Positions 25,801 through 46,500 of a stretch of DNA of 64,000 nt are shown here, piece after piece (the stretch's first letter is position 1; the number at the start of each line of letters is the position of its first letter). A program made the translations under genes and the position numbers. The notes beneath the pieces are model-generated. The model saw nothing but the letters and a program-made list of their open reading frames with translations. It was not told the origin of the DNA and ran no database searches. Source of the DNA: Salvelinus alpinus (taxonomy: Eukaryota > Chordata > Actinopteri > Salmoniformes > Salmonidae); contig NC_092087.1 in the NCBI RefSeq assembly GCF_045679555.1, positions 84,078,629 to 84,142,628 of the forward strand, read 5' to 3'.

Positions 25801-26499
25801 ATGTAATTGACAGAGTGAGAGACACAGAGAGACAGAGAGAAATACAGAGAAGGAGAGAGGGAGAGAGAGATGGAGGGAGAGGGAGGGAGACAGGTTAAAG
25901 AGAGATGATAGAGTTGTGTATTTGGAGATACAGGAGGAGACACATTATGACACAACAGACTGTGCTGCTGGGTGACAATGTCAATGACCTGCAGAGACTC
26001 AGTTAATGCTGTCTCTTACTTGTGTGTGTGTTTGTGTGTGTGTGTTTGTGTGTGTGTGTTTTGGCACTGCCCTCGAGAAAGGCAGCTGGGCATGGTCCTC
26101 TCTGTTTGTCTCTGTTTGTCCAACTCACTGATAACAGTGAGATCACACAGAGTATTAGACAGATTACAGCAGCTTTACAGATACATGAGCAAACCCACTG
26201 CTGGCGTACACCAACTACTCTCTCTCGGTGTGTATGTGTGTGTGTGCGTGTGCGCGTGCACTCTCTCTCTCTGTCTCTCTGCTATCCTATCTCCTCTCCC
26301 TCTATCGCTCTCTCTTTCTCATTCTTTCTCTCCATGCCTCAGGGTGTCTCTCTCCCTGTGTTACTGCAGGATACCGAACCATGTGGATAAATTAGTTACC
26401 TACCGACCTGCTGAAACTTGGCCTACTACTGAAGTACCCCCTCTTCCTGTCCTCTTCTTCTTCTCTCCCTGACTGCAACCAGCAATGTCACACTGGACA
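25801..26499. other. No gene; GA- and GT-rich patches
   Basis: Imperfect GA (25805-25890), GT (26020-26062 and 26228-26262) and CT (26262-26350) patches in otherwise unremarkable sequence. Confidence 0.4.
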
Positions 26500-26669
<170 letters not shown>

Positions 26670-26925
26670 GGTACAACACTGCTATAGAGTAATTGTAAAA
26701 TAAAAGGAGAAATAAAAGGAGAAATAAAGGGTTGACTGAGTTAATAGAGCGATAAAGAGGGAAGCTTGTTAATTGCTTGTTAATTCTCTCCCTGGGACCC
26801 CCGCTGATATGGAGGTGGACACTCTCTCTCTCTTTTCCTCTTGTCTTCCTCCGCCTTTCTTTTCTCTCTCTGGTGTAAAGGCTATCCCACAGCGGCCTCC
26901 ATCTCCTCCGCCCTCTTTCCATCCC

Positions 26926-27008
26926 AAATGGCACCCTATTCCCTACATAGTGTACTACCCTGGTCAAAAGAAGTGCACCAGGTTGGGAATCGGGTGCTAT
27001 TTGGGAAC
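26926..27008. mobile_element. Palindromic MITE (CCCTATT family)
   Basis: ccaaatggcaccctattccc and aatcgggtgctatttgggaa are the inverted arms. Confidence 0.8.
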
Positions 27009-27354
27009 CTAGCCTTAGAGTACCGATGTTAATAGGGGCAAAGGGAAGTATAGGGGATAGGGAAGAGAAAACCTCTCTCTCTCTCTGTCCGTCACACTTT
27101 GCGTTTTGAGCAGTGAGTCAGGGGAAACTTGGTTACGCTTGGGGTTTTATTTCTTTCTCTCTCTCTCGTTTGTTTCTTCCATTTCCTCTTTACTTTCTTC
27201 CTCTTCCTCTCTACTCCTGCTCTATCTGTGTCTCCTTCCCTCTCTTCTTCTCTCTGTGCATGTGGTTCCAAGGACATCTTTATAAATAAACTTCCTTTCC
27301 TCCTCTGTAGGGATGGCTGGTATTCACAGCACGGCCCTAGCTGCAGCCCTGACA

Positions 27355-28545
27355 CACTTCTCCAAGCACAGTGGCCCACATTCAGCCTGCCCCAGGGCCT
27401 ATGTCACCGATATGACAGGCTAATGTCATGATAAGTCACTTCTTTGTCATGATAAGTCTCCAAGCACAGTGGCCCACATTCAGCCTGCCCCAGGGCCTAT
27501 GTCACCGATATGACAGGCTAATGTCATGATAAGTCACTTCTTTGTCATGATAAGTGTCCAAGCACAGTGGCCCACATTCAGCCTGCCCCAGGGCCTATGT
27601 CACTGATATGACAGGCTAATGTCATGATAAGTCACTTCTTTGTCATGATAAGTCTCCAAGCACAGTGGCCCACATTCAGCCTGCCCCAGGGCCTATGTCA
27701 CCGATATGACAGGCTAATGTCATGATAAGTCACTTCTTTGTCATGATAAGTCTCCAAGCACAGTGGCCCACATTCAGCCTGCCCCAGGGCCTATGTCACC
27801 GATATGACAGGCTAATGTCATGATAAGTCACTTCTTTGTCATGATAAGTCTCCAAGCACAGTGGCCCACATTCAGCCTGCCCCAGGGCCTATGTCACCGA
27901 TATGACAGGCTAATGTCATGATAAGTCACTTCTTTGTCATGATAAGTCTCCAAGCACAGTGGCCCACATTCAGCCTGCCCCAGGGCCTATGTCACCGATA
28001 TGACAGGCTAATGTCATGATAAGTCACTTCTTTGTCATGATAAGTCTCCAAGCACAGTGGCCCACATTCAGCCTGCCCCAGGGCCTATGTCACCGATATG
28101 ACAGGCTAATGTCATGATAAGTCACTTCTTTGTCATGATAAGTCTCCAAGCACAGTGGCCCACATTCAGCCTGCCCCAGGGCCTAAGTCACCGATATGAC
28201 AGGCTAACGTCATGATAAGTCACTTCTTTGTCATGATAAGTCTCCAAGCACAGTGGCCCACATTCAGCCTGCCCCAGGTCCTATGTCAGACTAATGTCAG
28301 GCTAATGTCATGATAAGTCACTTCTTTGTCATGATAAGTCTCCAAGCACAGTGGCCCACATTCAGCCTGCCCCAGGTCCTATGTCAGACTAATGTCAGGC
28401 TAATGTCATGATAAGTCACTTCTTTGTCATGATAAGTCTCCAAGCACAGTGGCCCACATTCAGCCTGCCCCAGGTCCTATGTCAGACTAATGTCAGGCTA
28501 ATGTCATGATAAGTCACTTATATGTCATGAAAAGTGTCAAAGTAC
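27355..28545. repeat. 98-bp satellite-like tandem array, about 12 copies
   Basis: Units start tccaagcacagtggcccaca at 98-bp spacing (27361, 27459, 27557 and so on). Each contains a gtcatgataagt repeat pair. The last three copies share a variant (ggtcctatgtcagactaatg), so the array has a diverged end. The first unit adjoins the sequence ctgcagccctgacacacttc. Confidence 0.96.
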
Positions 28546-28559
28546 AGTGGTCCATCACT

Positions 28560-29255
28560 CCCTTTGAAGGGTATATTACTGGAAAATGTCCAAGTTTATC
28601 AGTAAACTACCAGAATTTTGGTATCTTTCAATGGTGTTATTTTATTTGATCAGATGACATCTAGTGGCCTATTTGGGTACTTCCGATTAGTACAGGTCTC
28701 TGTAATTATCTCTGGCCCTCTGTCTGGCCTTAAAATATCTCAAATAATCAAATAAGATGAATTTAAAATAAAAAATAGAATGACAAAGCTGTAAAACATG
28801 ATCTTAAATACAACCATCAACCTAGTGGCTACCATTGGTGTTTAAGATGAGAGTTTTAGCATTACATATAATTAATTATATTTGTTTTTACACACTTGTA
28901 TTATTTGACTATGTCTTTGTTGTAAATATGTTGTTGTCAAACTGGTGGCAGTTGTGAAGAAAGTCAACAGTTGGAAGAGTTGCAGAGTTAATTGAAAATA
29001 ACGCTGTTGTTGATTAAATGCTTTTTCCATTAACGAGGCTATTTTTCTCTTGATCCATATGGTCTATCCATTAGAAACTTATGGACAATATGGACACAGA
29101 TATAAAACGTGTATACTATATATGAATAGATTTTTTTAAAGTTATTTGAATATAAATTACCAAAGTTACCATATATTACCAGTTATTTAGCCAAATGAAT
29201 TACCAAGAATCTGGCAACTTTGGTAAATTACTGGTAGCTTTGCAAGCCTAGTGAG
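28560..29255. mobile_element. AT-rich sequence, possible inverted-repeat element
   Basis: Weak inverted similarity exists between the left (agtaaactaccagaattttg) and right (aactttggtaaattactggt) ends. There is no coding capacity. This could be a decayed DNA element or simply AT-rich intergenic sequence. Confidence 0.3.
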
Positions 29256-29854
29256 TAACCATCTAACGTCAAGTTGTAAAATCCCGAACTTCCACTTTAA
29301 GTCACACCAATGTCACAGTTATGGGACATTCAAATTGTCTTCTTCTTTCTCTCTCCCTCCCTCCCACTCACTTTATCCTTCTCTCTCCCTCCGTCACTCT
29401 CGTTAAAGGGCTGGTAGACCCTGATTAGAATGCGGGGGAGTGAGCCACTGCTGAACATTTTTAATATATTGATTACCCCCTTAACAGAGAGAGAAAGAGA
29501 GAGGGGAAGAGAGAGAGGGAGAGAGAGCGAAAGAGAGAGGGATCAAGAGAGGGACACAGAGGAAATGAAACAATTAATTAAAATGGTCCAAACAGTGAGT
29601 AGAAGTAAGTAGCCCAATACTATTTGCAACACACACACACACACTCACGTACACACAATGTGAGGATACTGCACTGCTCTGTCCAGGCCTATATGAACTC
29701 CTCATATGAACATCACAAGTGTCGGGCTCCGTGGTCACCATGGTAACAGGTTCAGGAGGGCAGTGTCATGGTGTGTGTATTTGACTGTGTGTGTATATAT
29801 GTGTGCTATGACTGCGTGCACGAGTGTATGTGCTACTGTGTGTGTATGTGTGTG

Positions 29855-29893
<39 letters not shown>

Positions 29894-29951
29894 TGCATGC
29901 AATGTGTGTGTGGCTGTGTGTGTTTGTGCCACTTCCCTGTCCAGCTGTGGT

Positions 29952-30001
<50 letters not shown>
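29256..30001. repeat. Low-complexity CT, GA, GT and GA patches
   Basis: CT-rich 29340-29400, GA-rich 29485-29560, GT-rich 29766-29930, and (GA)n 29955-30001 touching the LINE start. Confidence 0.7.
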
Positions 30002-30003
<2 letters not shown>

Positions 30004-31413
30004 ACCATCAAACCTGGGCCCTGACAGTAAATCTCAGTAAGACCAAAATAATGGTGTTCCAAAAAAGGTCCAGTCGCCAGGACCACAAATTCCATCTAGA
30101 CACCGTTGCCCTAGAGCACACAAAAAACTATACATACCTCGGCCTAAACATCAGCACCACAGGTAGCTTCCACAGAGCTGTGAACGATCTGAGAGACAAG
30201 GCAAGAAGGGCATTCTATGCCATCAAAAGGAACATAAATTTCAACATACCAATTAGGATCTGGCTAAAAATACTTGAATCAGTCATAGAGCCCATTGCCC
30301 TTTATGGTTGTGAGGTCTGGGGTCCGCTCACCAACCAAGATTTCACAAAATGGGACAAACACCAAATTGAGACTCTGCATGCAGAATTCTGCAAAAATAT
30401 CCTCCGTGTACAACGTAGAACACCAAATAATGCATGCAGAGCAGAATTAGGCCGATACCCACTAATTATCAAAATCCAGAAAAGAGCCGTTAAATTCTAC
30501 AACCACCTAAAAGGAAGCGATTCCCAAACCTTCCATAACAAAGCCATCACCTACAGAGAGATGAACCTGGAGAAGAGTCCCCTAAGCAAGCTGGTCCTAG
30601 GGCTCTGTTCACAAACACAAACACACCCCACAGAGCCCCAGGACAACAGCACAATTAGACCCAACCAAATCATGAGAAAACAAAAAGATAATTACTTGAC
30701 ACATTGGAAAGAATTAACAAAAAAACAGAGCAAACTAGAATGCTATTTGGCCCTAAACAGAGAGTACACAGTGGCAGAATACCTGACCACTGTGACTGAC
30801 CCAAACTTAAGGAAAGCTTTGACTATGTACAGACTCAGTGAGCATAGCCTTGCTATTGAGAAAGGCCGCCGTAGGCAGACATGGCTCTCAAGAGAAGACA
30901 GGCTATGTGCTCACTGCCCACAAAATGAGGTGGAAACTGAGCTGCACTTCCTAACCTCCTGCCCAATGTATGATCATATTAGAGAGACATATTTCCCTCA
31001 GATTACACAGATCCACAAAGAATTTGAAAACAAATCCAATTTTGATAAACTCCCATATCTACTGGGTGAAATTCCACAGTGTGCCATCACAGCAGCAAGA
31101 TTTGTGACCTGTTGCCACAAGAAAAGGGCAACCAGTGAAGAACAAACACCATTGTAAATACAACCCATATTTATGCTTATTTATTTTAACTTGTGTGCTT
31201 TAACCATTTGTACATTGTTACAACACTGTATATATATAATATGACATTTGTAATGTCTTTCTTGTTTTGAAACTTCTGTATGTGTAATGTTTACTGTTAA
31301 TTTGTATTGTTTATTTCACTTTTGTGTATTATCTACCTCACTTGCTTTGGCAATGTTAACACATGTTTCCCATGCCAATAAAGCCCCTTGAATTGAATTG
31401 AATTGAATTGAAT

Positions 31414-31420
<7 letters not shown>
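30002..31420 (+). mobile_element. AATTG-tailed LINE, 3' half with open RT C-terminal frame
   Basis: 5'-truncated non-LTR retrotransposon. The frame 30002-31157 stays open for about 385 codons of the region after the RT catalytic box: NLSKTKIMVFQKR, YTYLGLNIS, IEPIALYGCEVWG, and a C-terminal cysteine/histidine cluster CAHC ... HFLTSC (about 30907-30963). A 250-bp 3' UTR has ccaataaagccccttg and a tail of six AATTG pentamers (31390-31420). (GA)n lies on both sides and may be the target-site duplication. I/Nimb-like clade is possible but not established. Confidence 0.9.
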
Positions 31421-31457
<37 letters not shown>

Positions 31458-32429
31458 GAGAGAGAGGTAGAGAGAGAGTTGGGACCACGGGATGGGATGC
31501 CAACAAGAAGGGTCCACAGAAAAACATACAAATGTGCTGACTGCTCAGTTTCCATGGGAACGGCCCCTCCCCCCTTTCCTCCCTCCCTCCTCATTGCACT
31601 TGCTAAAGCATGATGAGCCTTGCTCATACATCTCACCTTGTCTTAATAATGTCTGTCTGTGTATTCCTGGGAGTGCTCACACATTGTTGTCTCTATTTTT
31701 CAGTTGTGTTTATGCAATCATCTGACATGACAGTTCTGTGTGTGTGGACCCTCCCTCCCTCCCCTCACCCTCCCTCCCCCTCCCCTCAAACTACATCCGC
31801 CCCTCCCCCCTCCCTCCCCTCCTCCCTCCCTCCCTCCCTCCCTCCCCTCCCTCCCCTCCCCCCTCCCCCTGCACACTGAACTACTGGAAATGCACCTTTT
31901 AAAGACATTCACAGAGCTCCGTCCAGGATAAACACTGTGAATGTTAGGTTATGTCAATTACAAAGCATCCGTGACATCTCAATGCGTTAGTCAGTCAATG
32001 CGTTTCCTCGGTCATTGAATCATGGCCTATGGTTCTGTGGTTTCTTCCACATCCTCCGCTAAAACCTGGGGTCACACTGCATCCCTATGGACATTCAGTG
32101 AAACTGCAACACAAAACTTGAAAATTACATTTCCATAAGAAAATGTGTGCTTACCAGTCTTGAAGTATTTCTGGTTGTGAAATAGTAGAAGTAGTGGAAG
32201 TGACTGCAGTAGAAGACGTTGTAATAGTAGTGGTAGTAATATGGTTCTGGGTGTAGATCGTAGCTTCCCCCTCTCTCACTCTCTCCTACACCCAGGTTCT
32301 GTTATCTCAGGTCGTAAATTCCTGGCGGAGACTCTCTCCCCCTTTTCATGCAGAGAGAGAGACAACAGAGTGAACAAAGGATTTCACGTGGCCGAACTCC
32401 TAAATCCCCAAAATGTGAAAATGAAACTC
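31421..32429. other. No gene; GA and CCCT low-complexity
   Basis: (GA)n at 31421-31475, CCCT-rich tract at 31745-31870. The remainder shows no supported feature. Confidence 0.5.
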
Positions 32430-32579
32430 TTCCAGCTGCAATAGTCATTTACAACATTAACAATGTCTACACTGTATTTCTGATCAATCTGATGTTATTT
32501 TAATGGACAAAAAATCTGCTTTTATTTCAAAATACAAGGACATTTCTAAGTGACCCCAAACTTTTGAACGGTAGTGCAT
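32430..32579 (-). mobile_element. Tc1-like transposon terminal fragment
   Basis: aatgtctacactgtatttct ... gtgaccccaaacttttgaac followed by ggtagtgcat is the outer end of a known salmonid Tc1-like family. The transposase is absent. Confidence 0.7.
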
Positions 32580-32581
32580 AC

Positions 32582-32965
32582 TCCCTCTCCAGCCTCTAGG
32601 TCATCAGGCTGCTGATTACCCCGCACACCTGTCACCATCGTCTCGCACACCTGTCACCATCGTCTCGCGCACCTGTCACCATCGTCTCGCTCACCTGTCA
32701 CCATCGTCTCGCGCACCTGTCACCATCGTCTCGCTCACCTGTCACCATCGTCTCGCGCACCTGCGCCTCATGACACTCATCTGGACTCCATCACCTCCTT
32801 GATTATCTTCCCTACGTCTGTCACTCCCCTTGGTTCTTTCCTCGGGTGTTATTGACAGTTTCCATGTCGGTGCGTTGTTTGTGTTACGTGTTCATTGTTT
32901 CATTTATTTATTAGAGCACTCCCTGAACTTGCTTCCCGACTCTCAGCGCACATCGTTCCAGCCTC
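32582..32965 (+). mobile_element. LTR fragment of another gypsy-type family
   Basis: gcctcatgacactcatctgg, cctccttgattatcttccct and gcttcccgactctcagcgca are familiar from a salmonid LTR. The internal segment is tandemly expanded (see 32623-32765). No internal domain is present. Confidence 0.55.
32623..32765. repeat. 22-bp minisatellite, about 6 copies
   Basis: The unit cacctgtcaccatcgtctcg plus c(a/g/t)c repeats every 22 bp inside the LTR fragment. Confidence 0.92.
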
Positions 32966-33094
32966 AATCAGAACAATCAGAAAGAAGTTGTCTGGAATTC
33001 AAGAAGCTGTGGAAGTAAAGTCCACACAGTATCAGCAATATCATTCATTCAAACAGATAGGATATCGATATCGGTTTGAAAAATGCAACTGATA

Positions 33095-33265
33095 TAGAGT
33101 CTCCATATCTCCGCCCATCACCAATAAGTAGTATCTAAACATTGCAGAAGTCCCAGGGTCCCATAGCTTAGTGATGAGCTTTGAGGGCACTATGGTGTTG
33201 AACGCTGAGCTGTAGTCAATAAACAGCATTCTCACGTAGGTGTTCCTTTTGTCCAAGCAATGCAA
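33095..33265 (-). mobile_element. L2/CR1-like LINE reverse transcriptase scrap
   Basis: The minus strand encodes [20 protein letters not shown] followed by [10 protein letters not shown], the RT block containing the first catalytic Asp (FIDYSSAF). It is truncated at both ends. Confidence 0.82.
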
Positions 33266-33391
33266 GGAATGTCCCCACGGCCATGTTTCTGGTATTACTG
33301 GTATTATTAGGTTGGTGGATGGTGATTTATGGAATGAATGAGCCATTTTGACAGATGCACAATTTCAGAAAGCATATAATAGGCACAGACA

Positions 33392-33625
33392 GACCTGTAA
33401 ACGTCCTTCTACCCCTCCTCTCTTCTTCCCCTCCTCTTTTCTCCTCCTCCTCCAACCTGAAGAGTAGAAAGACCTGTACAGTAAACGTCCTTCTACCCCT
33501 CCTCTCTTCTTCCCCTCCTCTTTTCTCCTCCTCCTCCAACCTGAAGAGTAGAAAGACCTGTAAACGTCCTTCTCCTCCTCCTCTTTTCTCCTCCTCCTCC
33601 AACCTGAAGAGTAGAAAGACCTGGA
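33392..33625. repeat. Tandem repeat, about 80-bp unit, 3 copies (last shortened)
   Basis: The unit acctgtaaacgtccttctac ... caacctgaagagtagaaag lies just upstream of the sulfotransferase start codon, so it may be in its 5' UTR or promoter. Confidence 0.9.
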
Positions 33626-33688
33626 TATAACAGATACCTCCCAGTTCTGCTGCTCTCATTCCTCACAATTGTCTAGCCAACTGTCGTC

Positions 33689-42019
<8,331 letters not shown>

Positions 42020-42033
42020 ATCTGAATAGAACA

Positions 42034-42159
42034 TGGATGGGTTCCAAATGGCACCCTATTTCCATATACAGTTTAATACACTACTTTTAATCAGAGCCAT
42101 ATGGGCCCTGGGCAAAAGTAGTGCACTATATAGGGAATGGAGTGCCATTTGGAAAACAG
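42034..42159. mobile_element. Palindromic MITE (CCCTATT family) in the sulfotransferase 3' UTR
   Basis: gttccaaatggcaccctatt and gaatggagtgccatttggaa are inverted arms. It splits the tandem array that starts at the stop codon. Confidence 0.85.
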
Positions 42160-42935
42160 GCCATTTGTCACTATAGAATTGAATAAAAAATGTGTCACTG
42201 TGGAATCTAGTACAACACTTGTCACTATAGATTTATATAAAACTTTTGTCACTATAGAATCTAATAGAACATGTGTCACTATAAAATTATATAGAACTTA
42301 ATAGAACTGTTTTAATTGAATAGAACTTCATAATTGAATCGAGTTGAATAGAACTGTACAATTGAATAGAACTGTATAATTGAATAGAACTGTATAATTG
42401 AATAGACCCTTATAATTGAATAGAACTGTTAAATTGAAAGAACAGTATAATTGAATAGAGTTGAATGGAATTGTTGAATTGAATAGAACAGTATAATTGA
42501 ATAGTGTGGAATAGAACTATAGAATTGAATAGAACTGTAGAGCTGAATAGAACAGTATTATTTAATATAGTTCAATAGAAGTGTAGAATTGAATAGAACT
42601 GCTGAATTGAATAGTATAATTGAATAGTGTGGAATAGAACTATATAATTGAATATAACTGTTGAACTGAATATAACAGTATTATTTAATATAGTTCAATA
42701 GAAGTGTAGAATTGAATAAAACTCGAATAATAAAGTAAACTTGAATAGAGTTGAATAGAACTGTATAATTGAATAGAGTTGAATAGAACTGTATAATTGA
42801 ATAGAGTTGAATAGAACTGTATAATTGAATAGAGTTGAATAGAACTGTATAATTGAATAGAGTTGAATAGAACTGTACAATTGAATATAATTGCATAATT
42901 GAATATAACTCTATAATTGAATACTTTGAGTCAAT
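42160..42935. repeat. AATTGAATAGAAC-type tandem array downstream of sulfotransferase
   Basis: The first units contain tgtcactatagaatctaata (42170-42290). Later units are aattgaatagaactgtata, about 18-28 bp, more than 30 copies. The first unit overlaps the stop codon of the sulfotransferase (ctgtcactatag at 42008-42019). Confidence 0.93.
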
Positions 42936-42980
42936 ATTCACATAATAATAAGGAATTCAAACAAATTGGGGTAAACAAAG

Positions 42981-43537
42981 TGTCATGTTTTGTCATTGAT
43001 CATCATGTCTTGTCCCTGTGCTTCCCTCTGCTGGTCTTATTAGGTTCTTTCCCTCTTTCTATCCCTCTCTCTCCCCCTCCCTCTTTCCCTCTCTCGCTCT
43101 CTCTCTCTATCGTTCCGTTCCTGCTCCCAGCTGTTTCTCATTCTCCTAACGACCTCATTTACTCTTTCACACCTGTCCCCTATTTTGCCCTCTGATTAGA
43201 GTCCCTATTTCGCCCTCTGTTTTCCGCTTCTGTCCTTGTCGGATTCTTGTTTGATGTTTGCTGTTCTGTGTCCTTGTTCCGCCCTGTCGTGTTTTTGCCT
43301 TCTTCAGATGCTGCGTGTGAGCAGGTGTCTATGTCAGCTACGGCCTGTGCCTTCCTGAAGCGACCTGCAGTCTGTGGTCGCGTCTCCAGTCGTTCCTCTC
43401 TACTGACGAGAGGATTTCAGTTTCCTGTTTTGGATTTACCTTTGATAATATCCAGGAGAATCATTGTTTGTTTAATACTGGAATAAAGACTCTGTTTCTA
43501 TTACGTCGCTTTTGGGTCCTCATTCACCAGCATAACA
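42981..43537 (+). repeat. 5' LTR of gypsy chromovirus (557 bp)
   Basis: TG...CA termini, AATAAA near 43484, CT-rich first third. A solo relative lies at 24014-24581. Confidence 0.95.
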
Positions 43538-43553
43538 GAAGAATCCGACCAGT

Positions 43554-46500
43554 ATGGACCCAGCGACTACGGATTCTCTCAACACTGCCGTCAAGTTCCA
43601 GGGAGCAATGCTCGGCAGACACGAGCAGGAATTGTCTGCTGCTCGTCATGCCGTTGAGACCCTGGCCGCTCAGGTCTCCGACCTGTCAGGACAGTTTCAG
43701 AGTCTTCGTCTCGTGCCACCAGCTACTTCCTGGCCTTCCGAGTCTCCGGAACCTAGGGTTAATAACCCACCATGTTACTCTGGGCAGCCCACTGAGTGTC
43801 GCTCCTTTCTCACCCAGTGTGATATTGTGTTCTCTCTCCAGCCCAACACATACTCAAGAGAGAGAGCTCGGATCGCTTACGTCATATCACTCCTTACTGG
43901 TCGGGCTCGGGAGTGGGGCACAGCTATCTGGGAGGCAAGGGCTGAGTGTTCTAACGATTATCAGAACTTTAAAGAGGAGATGATACAGGTTTTTGATCGT
44001 TCAGTTTTTGGGAAGGAGGCTTCCAGGGCCCTGGCTTCCCTATGTCAAGGTGATCGATCCATAACGGATTACTCTATAGAGTTTCGCACTCTTGCTGCAT
44101 CCAGTGACTGGAACGAGCCGGCGTTGCTCGCTCGTTTTCTGGAGGGACTCCACGCAGAGGTTAAGGATGAGATTCTCTCCCGGGAGGTTCCTTCCAGCGT
44201 GGACTCTTTGATTGCACTCGCCATCCGCATAGAACGACGGGTAGATCTTCGTCACCGAGCTCGTGGAAGAGAGCTCGCGTTAACGGTGTTTCCCCTCTCC
44301 GCATCTCAACCATCTCCTCCCACCGGCTCAGAGACTGAGCCCATGCAGCTGGGAGGTATTCGCATCTCGACTAAGGAGAGGGAACGGAGAATCACCAACC
44401 GCCTTTGCCTCTATTGCGGTTCTGCTGGACATTTTGTCATGTCATGTCCAGTAAAAGGCCAGAGCTCATCAGTAAGCGGAGGGCTACTGGTGAGCGCTAC
44501 TACTCAGGTCTCTCCATCAAGATCCTGTACTACCTTGTCGGTCCATCTACGCTGGACCGGTTCGGCTGCTTCCTGCAGGGCCTTGATAGACTCTGGGGCT
44601 GAGGGTTGTTTTATGGACGAAGCATGGGCTCGGAAACATGACATTCCTCTCAGACAGTTAGGGAAGGCCACGCCCATGTTCGCCTTAGATGGTAGTCTTC
44701 TCCCCAGTATCAGATGTGAGACACTACCTTTAACCCTCACAGTATCTGGTAACCACAGTGAGACCATTTCCTTTTTGATTTTTCGTTCACCTTTTACACC
44801 TGTTGTTTTGGGTCATCCCTGGCTAGTATGTCATAATCCTTCTATTAATTGGTCTTGTAATTCTATCCTATCCTGGAACGTTTCTTGTCATGTGAAGTGT
44901 TTAATGTCTGCTATTCCTCCTGTTTCTTCTGTCCCCTCTACTCAGGAGGAACCTGGTGATTTGACAGGAGTGCCGGAGGAATATCATGATCTGCGCACGG
45001 TCTTCAGTCGGTCCAGAGCCAACTCTCTTCCTCCTCACCGGTCGTATGATTGTTGTATTGATCTCCTTCCGGGGACCACTCCCCCTCGGGGTAGACTATA
45101 CTCCCTGTCGGCTCCCGAACGTAAGGCTCTCGAGGATTATCTGTCTGTTTCTCTCGACGCCGGTACCGTGGTGCCTTCTTCCTCTCCCGCCGGAGCGGGG
45201 TTTTTCTTTGTTAAGAAGAAGGACGGTACTCTGCGTCCCTGCGTGGATTATCGAGGGCTGAATGACATAACGGTTAAGAATCGTTATCCGCTTCCCCTTA
45301 TGTCGTCAGCCTTCGAGATTCTGCAGGGAGCCAGGTTTTTTACTAAGTTGGACCTTCGCAACGCTTACCATCTCGTGCGCATCAGAGAGGGGGACGAGTG
45401 GAAAACGGCGTTTAACACTCCGTTAGGGCATTTTGAATACCGGGTTCTGCCGTTCGGTCTCGCTAATGCTCCAGCTGTCTTTCAGGCATTAGTTAATGAT
45501 GTACTGAGAGACATGCTGAACATCTTTGTTTTCGTTTACCTTGACGATATCCTGATTTTTTCACCGTCACTCGAGATTCATGTTCAGCACGTTCGACGTG
45601 TACTCCAGCGCCTTTTAGAGAATTGTCTCTACGTGAAGGCTGAGAAGTGCGCCTTTCATGTCTCCTCTGTCACATTTCTCGGTTCTGTTGTTTCCGCTGA
45701 AGGCATTCAGATGGATCCCGCTAAGGTCCAGGCTGTCAGCGATTGGCCCGTCCCTAAGTCACGTGTCGAGTTGCAGCGCTTTCTCGGTTTCGCTAATTTC
45801 TATCGGCGTTTCATTCGTAATTTCGGTCAAGTGGCTGCCCCTCTCACAGCTCTGACTTCTGTCAAGACTTGCTTTAAGTGGTCCGGTTCCGCCCAGGGAG
45901 CTTTTGATCTCCTCAAGAAGCGATTTACATCCGCTCCTATCCTTGTTACTCCTGACGTCACTAAACAATTCATTGTCGAGGTTGACGCTTCAGAGGTGGG
46001 CGTGGGAGCCATTCTGTCCCAGCGCTTCCAGTCTGACGATAAGGTCCATCCTTGCGCTTATTTTTCTCATCGCCTGTCGCCATCGGAACGCAACTATGAT
46101 GTGGGTAACCGCGAACTGCTCGCCATCCGCTTAGCCCTAGGCGAATGGCGACAGTGGTTGGAGGGGGCGATCGTTCCTTTTGTCGTTTGGACTGACCATA
46201 AGAACCTTGAGTACATCCGTTCTGCCAAACGACTTAATGCACGTCAAGCTCGTTGGGCGTTGTTTTTCGCTCGTTTCGAGTTCGTGATTTCTTATCGCCC
46301 GGGAAAGAAGAACACCAAGCCTGATGCCTTATCCCGTCTCTTTAGTTCTTCTGTGGCTTCTACCGACCCCGAGGGGATTCTCCCTGAGGGTCGTGTTGTC
46401 GGGTTGACTGTCTGGGGAATTGAGAGACAGGTAAAGCAAGCACTCACTCACACTGCGTCGCCGCGCGCTTGTCCTTGTAACCTTCTGTTCGTTCCTGTCT

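Noticed and set aside
29706-30001. N-terminal extension of the LINE frame through GT and GA repeats
   Set aside because: The frame is open by chance through dinucleotide repeats; the LINE itself begins about 30002.
43468-43983. 171-codon frame overlapping the start of Gag
   Set aside because: Alternative-frame shadow of the gypsy Gag region.
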